Below are positions 56,001-64,000 of a stretch of DNA of 64,000 nt, piece by piece (within the stretch, counting starts at the first letter, position 1; each line of letters opens with the position of its first letter). The notes beneath the pieces are model-generated. The model ran no database searches. It was not told the DNA's origin and was given only the letters and a program-made list of their open reading frames with translations. The translations under genes and the position numbers were made by a program. Source of the DNA: Cunninghamia lanceolata (Eukaryota > Streptophyta > Pinopsida > Cupressales > Cupressaceae); assembly GCA_027924645.1 (NCBI GenBank), contig BSBN01000860.1:4216001-4280000 (forward strand), written 5' to 3'.

Positions 56001-59000
56001 TCTTGGCCATAAAGAAGAAAGTTAAAATTTTGCATGTGTTCGGCGATTCAGAAATAGTTGTCAGACAAGTCAGGAAGCAATATGTGTGCCATGACAAGAG
56101 GTTAAAGAAATACAGAAACAGAGTATGGGATTTGATTGAAGACTTAGATGCTTTCAACATCAAGTCAATTTACAGGTCAACAAATCGAGTAGCTAATGCA
56201 CTAGCACAGGCCGCAAGTTCCCTTGAGCCATTGGCTATGGAAGGATTAAAAAAGTTCACAGTGGAACTAACATCAGTACCATCAGTACCAGATAATATCA
56301 CAAATTTTCAAGTGTTTGATGACGACAAACATATACTGGATTTCTTGACCAATTCAGGTATCTTCACCACCCAGGTCATTGACGAAAGTGAAGTTGAAGC
56401 TGAGTTCGATCCAGATGGGATCATGAATCTGAAGGACAATAACATCCCAAAGGGTATGATTGAATTAGAAAGACTCTTCGATTCAGATAAGTTGGGCACT
56501 CCTCCTCACCATAACGAAGATGGAAACAAATGTGAAGCAGTCAATCTGGGAACCGACGAAGATATAAAAAATGTATTCATAGGGAAAGTTTGCACACCGG
56601 AAGAAAGAGAAAACATCCTCAATAGTATGAGAGAATTCCACGATGTTATTGCTTGGGGATATGATGATTTGAAGACATACGACACATCCATCATTACACA
56701 TACTATCCCTCTCAAGCCAGGAAGCAAACCTTTCCGACAGAGGCAGAGGCCGGTCAATCCTTTATTGGAGCCACTTATTTATCAAGAAGTCAAGAAGCTG
56801 CTACAGGCAAAGATCATATTTCCGATCAGGCACTCGACGTGGGTCGCCAAGTTAGTTCCAGTCAGAAAAAAGAATGGAGAAATAAGATTATGCGTTGATT
56901 TCAGGAATTTGAATAAGGCATCAGAGAAAGATAATTATCCTTTGCCTTCATTGGACGAAGTGCTTCAAATTGTAAATGGTTCACAGATGATGTCTTTTCT
57001 GGATGGATATTCAGGGTATAACCAGGTCATGGTTGAAGAAGAGGATCGATTGAAGACCGCTTTCACTACCAAATGGGGTACTTATGCATACAGAAGGATG
57101 CCTTTTGGCTTAATCAATGCAGGAGCCACTTTCCAGCGAGCTATGGATATTGCTTTCAGAGATATTATTGGAAAATGTATTATTATTTATATGGATGATC
57201 TTACTGTGTTCTCAAAGGTCAGAGCAGATCATGTAGAGCATTTAAGGAAGGTTTTTGAATCTTGTAGAACATATGGAATTTCCTTAAATCCAAAGAAGTG
57301 CATCTTCGGGGTGACAGAAGGAAAGCTCCTGGGTCATGTCATATCAGAACACGGTATCTCTATTGATCCAGATCGGATAGAAGCCATTAAGAGAATTAGC
57401 ATGCCTGCCAGTAAAAAGGAATTAAAGTCATTCTTCGGCAAGATTAACTTCGTCAGGAAGTTTATTACCGGATTTGCAGAAATTATTAAGCCGTTGAATG
57501 ATATGTTAAAGAAAGATGCGAAAGTTGAATGGACTCCTCAAGCAAAGAAAGCATTTGAAGAAATCAAGCAAGCAATTGCTAGGGCTCCCGTCCTCATCAG
57601 TCCAGACTATTTGAAGCCGTTTTATTTATATTCTTTTGCATCTGATCACACCTGTGCAGGGATTTTGACCCAGAGGATAGAGGATAAAGATGAACACCCC
57701 GTTGCATTTATGAGTGCCCCTTTTAAGGATGCTGAGCTGAGATATCCCGCAGTGGAGAAACAGGCGTATGCTCTAGTAAAGGCTATCAAGAAATTTCGGC
57801 ACTATATCTTGCGGAGTAAAGTGTATGCTATAGTTCCAGATGCCGCAGTTAAAACACTACTAATGCAAAATGAACTAGGCGAACGAAGAGGCAAGTGGGT
57901 CGCCACTATTCAAGAATACGACATCGAAATTCAACCAATGAAGTTGGTTAGAGGACAAGCACTGACTCAAACTATAGCAGTCGAAGAACCTGGATTAGTT
58001 CAGCAAGCTTACGTACTTGAAGCAGTATCACCAGATGAGTGGTACGATGATATTGTCTACTACCTACTATCTCAGAGATGTCCAGAACATATGAGCCCAA
58101 CACAGAGGAGAGCATTGAGATACAGAAGTAAACGCTTCATGTTGCAAGGATCAGTTTTATTCAGACAGAATCATGAAGGCATCTACCTAAGGTGTGTTGG
58201 TAGGAGCGAAGCTAAAAGTATTATGGAACAATTTCATGATAAATTCGGAACTTGCCACGGTGGTGAGCTGGCAACGGCAAATCAGATACTAAGGGCAGGC
58301 TATTATTGGCCAAAATTGTTTCAAGATGCTCATCAGCACATCAAAACTTGCCATATTTGTCAAATAGCATCTTCAAGAGAACGAAACCCAGCTATGCCTT
58401 TGCAGCCAGTTGTTGAATTCAGACCTTTTGCTAAGTGGGGGTTAGATTTTATTGGTATGATAAACCCACCATCTTCCGCACAGCATAAATATATTTTGAC
58501 TGCGACAGACTACTGCACCAGATGGACAGAAGCCCATGCTTTGAAGTTCTGTACTTCCGAAGTAGTGATCAAGTTTTTAGAAGAGAATATAATTACCAGA
58601 TTTGGTTGTCCTAGTGCCCTTGTATGCGACAATGGCCCTGCATTTTCATCACTTAGATTTTCGAATTGGGCCTTTGAATATGGCATAACCCTGAAATTCT
58701 CATCGAATTATTATCCACAGGGAAATGGCCTAGCTGAGTCCACAAACAAGAACCTTTTGAATGCAATAAAGAAATTACTGGATAAGAATCCAAGAGACTG
58801 GCATACACAGTTGAAGTTCGCTCTTTGGGCAGACAAAACTCGAGTGAAGTCTTCTTTGGGTACTTCTTCATATCACCTGGTTTATGGGCAGGATCCTATC
58901 TTCCCAATACAATTGAGGATTCCAACCTTGCAATTCATGCAAGAGTATTTAGATGAAGATGAGCAAGTACAAGTAAGATTATCACAGCTCCTACATCTGG

Positions 59001-59293
59001 AAGAAAAACGAGACATCGCCTTAAATAAATTTATGAAACATCAAGGAGTGGTCAAGCGTTGGTTTGATCGACAGGCAAGAGTGAAAGCCTTCAGAATTTC
59101 TGATCTGGTTTTATATTGGGACAAAGCACACGAACGGCGAGGTGATCACGACAAATTCGATTATCTCTGGAAGGGCCCATATCAGATTGCTGAAATCCTA
59201 GGAGAGAACGCTTTCAAATTGAAGACTCTGACCGGAGAAGATATTCCATTGCCTGTCAATGGGCAGTTCTTGAAGCACTATTTCCAGCCATGA
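53033..59293 (+). CDS. Gag-pol polyprotein, 2086 aa, PR-extra RNase H-RT-RH-INT
   Basis: One open frame. Residues 1-95 are the second half of a gag capsid domain; the first half is missing. About 209-245 is an N/Q/G-rich repeat (GYNQ units). C287-x2-H290-x4-H295-x4-C300 is a possible zinc site, echoed at C853-H856-H860-C865-C868. Protease has D653-S-G. An extra RNase H spans about 935-1065 (D943, E981, D1005, with N1055 at the fourth acid). RT is about 1230-1430 with YMDD at 1386-1389. The native RNase H (about 1525-1650) has lost its first Asp (YSFAS). Integrase has an HHCC finger about 1730-1770, then D1805, D1866 and E1902 (35 residues between the last two). It ends VNGQFLKHYFQP, in the position of an integrase C-terminal domain. 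The start chosen is the first ATG of the frame. Confidence 0.95.
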   Translation: MTTNLEKFKIPITPAELYKQFIEVRRQEHEPIAAFNHRFHKAYSRLQPPYDITPVMAMEIYYAALDRLTSMFVKRATTPPTTLTGAYAEAVKVNTDLGMNTHGPLNHIGHVAMPNQIQGINHALAQHTPVMNPVPVPTPANQLVLHPGVPISQVVPEKPVYLQGSSSSAKAQEEKDEMKELIDQVKKLSTEVTHLRNQNNYLQKNFQGNQGGYQGNQGGNQGYNQGYNQGYNQGFRGNNQGFQRQNRTWNTAPNTGTVPSPLDNPPASDPKPAEKVFLAEAALSTWCRLHNTNQHSELQCPEFKIAADIFQQEMHGTQVPANPPVTGYEIVPMQRYDQALMIEDFTFPPMMEYDMTEYSGRFPPASANEPVEDTYYTPPFEGDFQTQEADEVQAFQQSAGNAPQRVYQRNYRPQDPITTSTPPNNLHTPPNPNASNNPSYPRDAPEYRQRNPVQNVVPAQEVQQQNVSARIDPARKEVPKEDLKRLSQCVVEELKKIKINLPLTELIRVPEIKEAFLRGVDDTISKGGNQNVQVTTGSSGPSTSNVPRAYVGQNANPTQMRPPHPQGQTNAIFIAQESSSITDSKSVTIKEEPAKDNNTPKVQSSQVNSDPANDRYSAPKKKSVVFYQGKDEQPPFLISVRMFGKLLHNCLMDSGASSNVMPLGICKKLGLIPKQTNKKVTQLDKTEVPVIGELHNIHMQLAADPRIQHYIDISVVDIPEGYGMLLSRDWLKKLNGYVSTDFSHMWLSWKGLPNQIRIDSTPRLKLMITEYGEDNEILFVQTDLGVYKPKVEEILMFHNSTEVLIESDHSASSDEEGEGMFENFRNFVMRHVKQGVELGSHASVQDLLLPNWCRIHNAFHSEFSCSMCVVALEQVRKRIPEAMGLEIPSMMKLKEPVRDTAVTDEASTSASATEHTQIEPTKANQGVDMSNSGDNQVWTLRFDGSKSKQGSGAGFELISPLGEAYLSALRLQFPCTNNVTEYEALVHGLLLAIKKKVKILHVFGDSEIVVRQVRKQYVCHDKRLKKYRNRVWDLIEDLDAFNIKSIYRSTNRVANALAQAASSLEPLAMEGLKKFTVELTSVPSVPDNITNFQVFDDDKHILDFLTNSGIFTTQVIDESEVEAEFDPDGIMNLKDNNIPKGMIELERLFDSDKLGTPPHHNEDGNKCEAVNLGTDEDIKNVFIGKVCTPEERENILNSMREFHDVIAWGYDDLKTYDTSIITHTIPLKPGSKPFRQRQRPVNPLLEPLIYQEVKKLLQAKIIFPIRHSTWVAKLVPVRKKNGEIRLCVDFRNLNKASEKDNYPLPSLDEVLQIVNGSQMMSFLDGYSGYNQVMVEEEDRLKTAFTTKWGTYAYRRMPFGLINAGATFQRAMDIAFRDIIGKCIIIYMDDLTVFSKVRADHVEHLRKVFESCRTYGISLNPKKCIFGVTEGKLLGHVISEHGISIDPDRIEAIKRISMPASKKELKSFFGKINFVRKFITGFAEIIKPLNDMLKKDAKVEWTPQAKKAFEEIKQAIARAPVLISPDYLKPFYLYSFASDHTCAGILTQRIEDKDEHPVAFMSAPFKDAELRYPAVEKQAYALVKAIKKFRHYILRSKVYAIVPDAAVKTLLMQNELGERRGKWVATIQEYDIEIQPMKLVRGQALTQTIAVEEPGLVQQAYVLEAVSPDEWYDDIVYYLLSQRCPEHMSPTQRRALRYRSKRFMLQGSVLFRQNHEGIYLRCVGRSEAKSIMEQFHDKFGTCHGGELATANQILRAGYYWPKLFQDAHQHIKTCHICQIASSRERNPAMPLQPVVEFRPFAKWGLDFIGMINPPSSAQHKYILTATDYCTRWTEAHALKFCTSEVVIKFLEENIITRFGCPSALVCDNGPAFSSLRFSNWAFEYGITLKFSSNYYPQGNGLAESTNKNLLNAIKKLLDKNPRDWHTQLKFALWADKTRVKSSLGTSSYHLVYGQDPIFPIQLRIPTLQFMQEYLDEDEQVQVRLSQLLHLEEKRDIALNKFMKHQGVVKRWFDRQARVKAFRISDLVLYWDKAHERRGDHDKFDYLWKGPYQIAEILGENAFKLKTLTGEDIPLPVNGQFLKHYFQP

Positions 59294-61088
59294 ATTCTTC
59301 GGAACACTGGTTTGTACATAGTTAGATAGGATTTCCTTTCAGTTATTTTGTTTTTTCTTAGATTAAATTTGTTTGTCTTGATGTCATTTGACTCAAGAAT
59401 TTTTCTTGCTTTTCATAGTTTAGTTGTTTTTGTTTTGCTTTCGTTTTTAGAATAGTTGTTTTTGAAGGGTTTAATTCTTGACAAGGTGGTGTGTATCCAA
59501 AACACATTTGGTATACTTTCACTAGGATCTGTTAGCTCATTTCTTAAACATTTATTCACGAAACTCTTAGGATTGATAGATTATTGTTTTCAATTGTTGA
59601 CAAAGCAAGCTCTGAGCTTGACTGGGACATTAATCATATATTGTGTCTTGACACCATTATCTTCTGAACATAATAGTTAAAATGTCAAATCTAATTTTAC
59701 GAATTCTTATTTGTTCTCTTGAGAAACTTAAGTCATGACTGATGGATCTCCCGTGGATTCCACCGCGAGTATTAGATAGCGTGACTGCTTGTTCTTAGGA
59801 AACGAATCAATTGTTTGGTATTGACTGAAGTATTTTGAGGTTTCTTACACATCTTAATGATCCCGAAGTTCCTAGGAAAGCCTTTGTAAGCCTGGATCAA
59901 GTAAACATCTCGAGGTAATTCATGTTTCCGCTTCCATTCCATAATAAGTATTTTGCATATTCGTCATTCCATTTACCACACCTCATATTACAATAAAATT
60001 GTCTATCCATTTCATTTCAATGCAATAAAACCTCCATCCACGTTGCATTTTCAACCAATAATGAATTCGAGTCTAATGTCTGCATCATTTATATGATTCT
60101 GTGTTCATTGTACTCCAGAAAGATAATAGTTGAAGTTGAAATCAAGTACTTGGAGTATTTTCATTATCCACTGTACAGGATAAAATCAAATGTTGGTATT
60201 CCCACTCTATTCCATTTCAAATCTACTACATATATCCATTTCGCTTTCAAAATCACATTACTATCCACACCTTTATCCTTTTCACCCCTCTCCTAATCAT
60301 GATTGATGAATGTGAGTGTCGTCTGAATGAGAAGCTTGCAGTTCCTTCCAATCATTCCCCCATCTTTCCATAAAATAAATATTTGGATGCTTTTACCTTT
60401 TGAGCAAAGAGATTCCTGAAAATCTAAAAATCTCTATGTATCATGATATAAATGCCATAATTCCTAAATCAGGCATGTTCAAAAGATATTTCGTGCTGTA
60501 CTTTCAAGTCGAGAAATGCTTGAGAAATAAAGTTCCAAGTACCTGTAGCCGAATCCAAAGAGGCTACCGCATCCAATCCACCCATCCATTCCATTTCCAT
60601 TCAATTCCATTTCACATTACTTCATCTCACGAACCAAAATCCCAAAGATATTCTAAGTTCGTGAAGGTCATGAAGTTATCATTCTTAATTTCTAAATCGT
60701 CCATTCCCGTTCCCTATATACATTCCCCTTTCCACTTGCAAGCTTCGAAGTGTAGGTTGATACAAACAAACGTTGATCGTGATTTCATTCCATTTCATTT
60801 TCCTTATTCACCGTCCATATTTGTTTCTTGCTATTCAACATATCCCGTCATTCCTTTGGTTTATGGTTGAATACGCTTTCATACAATCATAATTCGTCAT
60901 CACCCAATTCCGTTCCTTTCATCCTATCATGTTATTCTTTCCTGCCAACATTTATGAGTATTACAATTTGACATGATTTTATGTGTGGATTATCGCGTCC
61001 TTCGCAAAATCAGACTTTTGAATTCCGTCTATTCGTTACCTCGGCGAAAACCTGGCAAACAGGCGCCGTGTGTAATGGTCATCATTTT

Positions 61089-61120
<32 letters not shown>

Positions 61121-61305
61121 GAAAAGAAAAAAAAAAAAAAAAGAAGAAAATAGTAAAGAAATTTTTTTTTTGTTCACTGGTGAAAACCCGGCAAACGGGC
61201 GCCATGAATAAGTATCTTGGCGAAAACCTGGCAAACAGGCGTCATGATAGAGCCACATTGTTTCATTGCATTTTCACTATCATTCTATCACCACTCCGTT
61301 TGACA
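59294..61305 (+). other. 3' non-coding region of the gag-pol element, with CATTTCCATTC-rich DNA and a triplicated motif
   Basis: No protein domain. 59930-60860 is rich in TTCCATT/CATTTCC words. A motif with core CCTGGCAAACAGGCG, preceded by GGCGAAAA, occurs at about 61043-61067, 61178-61203 (as CCCGGCAAACGGGCG) and 61218-61243. A 55-bp purine-only run (61088-61146) separates the first two. Frames across the purine run are spurious. Confidence 0.75.
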
Positions 61306-62118
61306 CCATTTACTTGTCATTGCATATTATCATTCGCCTATGTCATCCATGTATATATTCATCCATCATCTTTCATGAATTTACCTAGCTTGATACAGGT
61401 CAGCTTAGTTGATCCTAGTTTCTAAGGGATGGGAATGAACCTAAGTGCTTGCACTTCAAACCTCAGATATGGATAGTCGCGCTGGCAATTGATTTTGATT
61501 CTTTGATTGAGTAATCGTGTTTATTTGATCTCGTGTGTGGGTGTACATGGAAATGTTGAAGCTTGATATTTGTTTATCTTTAGAATATTTGAGAAGTTGT
61601 TTTAATCAAAATCAATCTTTAATCACACATCAGGAGATGTAGTGTCTTGATCCAATTTATGATTCCTTTCCCTTTTAAGCTCGTTTTTGCATAGTTTACG
61701 ATTGAGGATGATAATTTAATATTCTTTGAGTGAGCTTTGCATTTTTGTTTTAGAAATGTTCCGGAACATTCCTCCAGTGGAGTCGCCAGATGTTGTGACC
61801 AAATCACACATCACCCCATTAGGAATAGGGACCCCCTTTTTTTTTTTTTTGAGCTCTGAGCCTTCAGTGAGTTTTCAATGAGTTTTGCTGAGATTTTAAT
61901 AATGTCCTGACTCGTTTTCATCTGCCGATATGGTAACAATTTCCTTGCCTATGATCTTTGGTTCACGATTACGGATAGATAAACTTGCAATAATGATCAA
62001 ATCCTATCTAGACATTGAGTTTCGAGGTTAATCCTTCAGAATGTTTGAGATCCTGAGAAGACTAAGACTGGAGCCTGAAATCCTGAAAATCCTGAAAATA
62101 GCTAAGTCTGAAATCTGG
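61306..62118 (-). repeat. Right arm: inverted LTR end, primer site and leader
   Basis: On the minus strand from 62118 down: LTR sequence (CCAGATTTCAGACTTAGC ...), LTR end GGTCACAACA at 61791, then TCTGGCGACTCCACTGG (61775-61790), a canonical primer-binding site of the tRNA-Arg type used by Ogre/Tat elements, then the leader down to 61306. It is cut at 62118, where a forward LTR fragment of another family begins. Confidence 0.9.
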
Positions 62119-62432
62119 TTGGTTGTGTCGGTGAGGTTAGTTGTCCTCTTGACAATTGTGAGTAGTTGACAATGGTTGTCGGCGGTTGGCATTACCGACC
62201 AACTATCGGCTACCTTTATATGCCAAGCATGGTATTGTAGAAGGGACTGCACTTCCGTGATATCCCTGTTATATTGTATAAGAGGATATCTGAACTTAAT
62301 AGTTAATAGCAATATCAGTTTTTGATGTGAATGATTCACGAGTACTTTATTATGATACTGTTACATTTTCTTTCCAAGTATATTCTGTTTACATTGTGAA
62401 TTCCGAATCTGATCAATTAGGCAGTAAACAAA
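62119..62432 (+). repeat. Truncated forward LTR, ends like the element 2 LTR
   Basis: It contains GTTGTCGGCGGTTGGCATT (compare the element 1 LTR GTTGGTATC..CCAACC) and ends ATTAGGCAGTAAACA, the terminus of the element 2 LTR (AGTAGGCAGTAAACA). Its 5' part is missing at the junction with the inverted arm. It may be the remnant 3' LTR of element 2 or a cousin. Confidence 0.6.
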
Positions 62433-62697
62433 TGCTAATAGTCCTTTTATTCATATATATTCATGCTCTTATATAAAGTTGTAGTACAGGAAATATTATC
62501 AACATGCAGTCCTTTTCCCTGACTATTGAGGTCCTATATAAATCCTTCAACGGTTGCTCAAGACTACAACTGTTGGCAACTAATCACAAAACTGTACTCT
62601 CTAACTACTTGACTATCAACAAGGTACAAACATACCGTCGGAAATAACTAAGTACATAAGCATAACATAACTATAGAAATTAACACATACTACAAGG
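62433..62697 (-). repeat. Truncated inverted LTR of the element 2 family
   Basis: Its reverse complement reads TGTAGTATGTGTTAATTTC ... TTGAAGGATTTATATAGGACC ... and matches the first roughly 265 bp of the LTR at 39166. It abuts the end of the forward fragment at 62432 and lacks its own 3' end. Confidence 0.75.
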
Positions 62698-63504
62698 TGA
62701 TGACATGATGGGCCCTAACCATGAAGAGTACACACCTCAGCAATCCAGTCAGCTCTCCAACCTGAATACTAGACAGGTACATTTCACGCTTTTGCCTCTT
62801 TCCATGAATTGCATTATACTCATGAGAATTTGCGAGCCTTCCAAGTCAACAGGCCCCCTTTATATCCCAAGGCTCCCATCAAGGTCAGGACTTTGAATGA
62901 TCTTGGACATCTTTCCTTAGTTGAAAACTTCCAGCTCATCAAATGTTCGCTCCTTTCTCTGCTAGTGGGGCCTGAGTCTGTTCACACCAATGCTCATATT
63001 GAGACCTAAAATGATGACACTCCTGTGGTTTGAACAGTTGGCCACCCTCTTGATGCGCAGTTTCTTGAGAATCCACTTGGGAGGGGCAACACTTCCAGTG
63101 AAGCCCGTGGCAGTGATAGCTAGGGTACTGCCCTGTTTCAATCTGAATTTCTTCACTCCATTGATTGAAATTTCAAAATCCTCAATGACAACATAGAGAT
63201 CCGTGTCATTAATAATTCTGTTGTGGAAAGTACTGTCTCTGATATGGAAACCTTGATTGCCTCTATAATCAATGCTTTCCAGCAATAGAACAAGAGGATT
63301 TTATTGAAAAGATCGTGTTTGACCCAGCTGCTAGTCACAGGGTTAAAGAGGAACTCAAAGCAAGGCACCAATATCACCCTGTTGATCTGTGTCATGCAAA
63401 ACAACGAAAAGTTCATGGAATTGGTGCTCCTATGCATGCTGCTACACCAAGGCCTTAAGCTCATCGACCTTTCCCCAACTGGCCTGATGCTGAAATGATG
63501 CAAT
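62698..63504 (+). pseudogene. Unidentified coding-like relic
   Basis: The + strand shows coding-like pieces in shifting frames: PNHEEYTPQQSSQLSNLNTR (62711), FHELHYTHENLRAFQVNRPP (about 62800) with PLYPKAPIKVRTLNDLGHLS, then, after a low-quality middle, FIEKIVFDPAASHRVKEELK with ARHQYHPVDLCHAKQRKVHG near 63290-63420. I do not recognise the family. It could be a processed pseudogene or a fragment of a retroelement gag. Antisense frames in the same place are less protein-like. Confidence 0.35.
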
Positions 63505-64000
63505 CTAATGATTGGGTCAACTTCAACAATGCACGTGGGGATGCTGAGCCTGCTGGCTAAAACTTTTTGTCCAAAGATTTGGCAGCAGCGTCAGATTCCT
63601 TCTTTTCATATCTACAGTTTCCGCCATCCATGGGCACTCTAAGTTTTTGTATAAACATTGATGTTGTTAGAACTTGATTTAATTAGTGATGTGCTTGCAT
63701 CCCATTGCGAATATTATTCTTTCAGCTTGTTTGTTTCTGCTTTACTTCTGTATCCTCAGGCTGTTGGTCTATTGGGATTCAAGGATAATATGCTTTGGAT
63801 CTTAGTTCTTCTGGGCTATGGCCAATGTAATGACTACTTAGTCTTAGAATCATGGCTGTGGCAGCAAGCTTCCCTCTTTCTTGACTGGCCAAGGTGTAAT
63901 TATTATCCTTCAATTTTTGATATACTTATCTTTTATAACAAATAGAAAAAACCATAGAAGCAGAAATCGTTTTTAAATCGCGATTTTTTATAAAAATCGC
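63505..64000. other. Unrecognised sequence to the window end
   Basis: No feature except a small hairpin at the very end (GCGATTTTT 63980-63988, loop TAT, AAAAATCGC 63992-64000). The open frame 63658-63945 has no recognisable similarity. Confidence 0.4.

Larger units (their letters stand above)
49038..61305 (+). mobile_element. Ty3/gypsy element with intact gag-pol and giant 5' LTR; 3' LTR missing
   Basis: Layout: 3.5-kb LTR, 465-bp leader, a 6261-bp gag-pol frame and 2 kb of 3' non-coding DNA, then an inverted copy of the LTR end and leader (61306-62118) in place of a 3' LTR. The extra RNase H domain and a degenerate native RNase H place it near the plant Tat group (established knowledge of that lineage), though with a different domain order. 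The long frame suggests recent insertion. Boundaries on the right are uncertain. Confidence 0.85.

Noticed and set aside
53162..58871. Open frames on the minus strand and in other frames within 53033-59293
   Set aside because: They lie antisense or out of frame within the intact gag-pol, show no domain, and arise from its codon composition.
61088..61211. Frames across the A/G-only run
   Set aside because: Lysine/glutamate-only translation of low-complexity DNA.

Overview
This is a plant nuclear genome window. A slowly decaying, retrotransposon-packed landscape with single introns of 14-16 kb and more points to a very large genome, most likely a gymnosperm such as a conifer (inference; no species marker was found). 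No prokaryotic genes, rRNA, tRNA or CRISPR arrays are visible.

The only host gene recognised is on the + strand: a methylmalonate-semialdehyde dehydrogenase (ALDH6B2-type). Five internal exons (6299-6373, 6771-6932, 7139-7217, 23192-23346, 37631-37694) join in phase with canonical GT/AG borders and encode the N-terminal third of the enzyme. The first exon lies upstream of what I can see, and the catalytic-cysteine exons lie beyond base 64000. The three last visible introns are about 16.0 kb, 14.3 kb and more than 26 kb, filled by mobile elements.

Region by region: (1) 1-4725, a decayed Ty1/copia element on the minus strand. (2) Intron 7218-23191: a minus-strand solo LTR of 'family D' (9398-11113, TSD GAATC), a LINE-type RNase H relic, two tandem tRNA-derived SINE-like units, and a 4.6-kb giant solo LTR (14266-18848, TSD CTACC). 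(3) Intron 23347-37630: a three-level nest. A minus-strand D-like LTR is split by 'element 1' (24339-35422, TSD GTAGG), which is itself split by element D (25516-31273, TSD CCAAC). (4) Intron after 37694: a chromodomain relic, then 'element 2' (39166 to about 49037), whose gag is split by a second giant solo LTR (40802-44981, again TSD CTACC). Abutting element 2 is a third giant LTR (49038-52568), which leads a Ty3/gypsy element with one uninterrupted 2086-codon gag-pol frame (53033-59293). Its expected 3' LTR is missing and replaced by an inverted copy of its own LTR end and 5' leader. (5) 62119-64000: LTR fragments and an unidentified coding-like relic.

Most noteworthy are the giant-LTR family, in which three copies share termini, promoter and 3' hairpin but each carries a different GC-core repeat array; the gag-pol with an extra RNase H domain upstream of reverse transcriptase; element D with a long non-gag, non-pol internal reading frame; and a perfect 34-bp inverted repeat in one giant LTR. 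All family assignments come from reading motifs by eye; no search was run.
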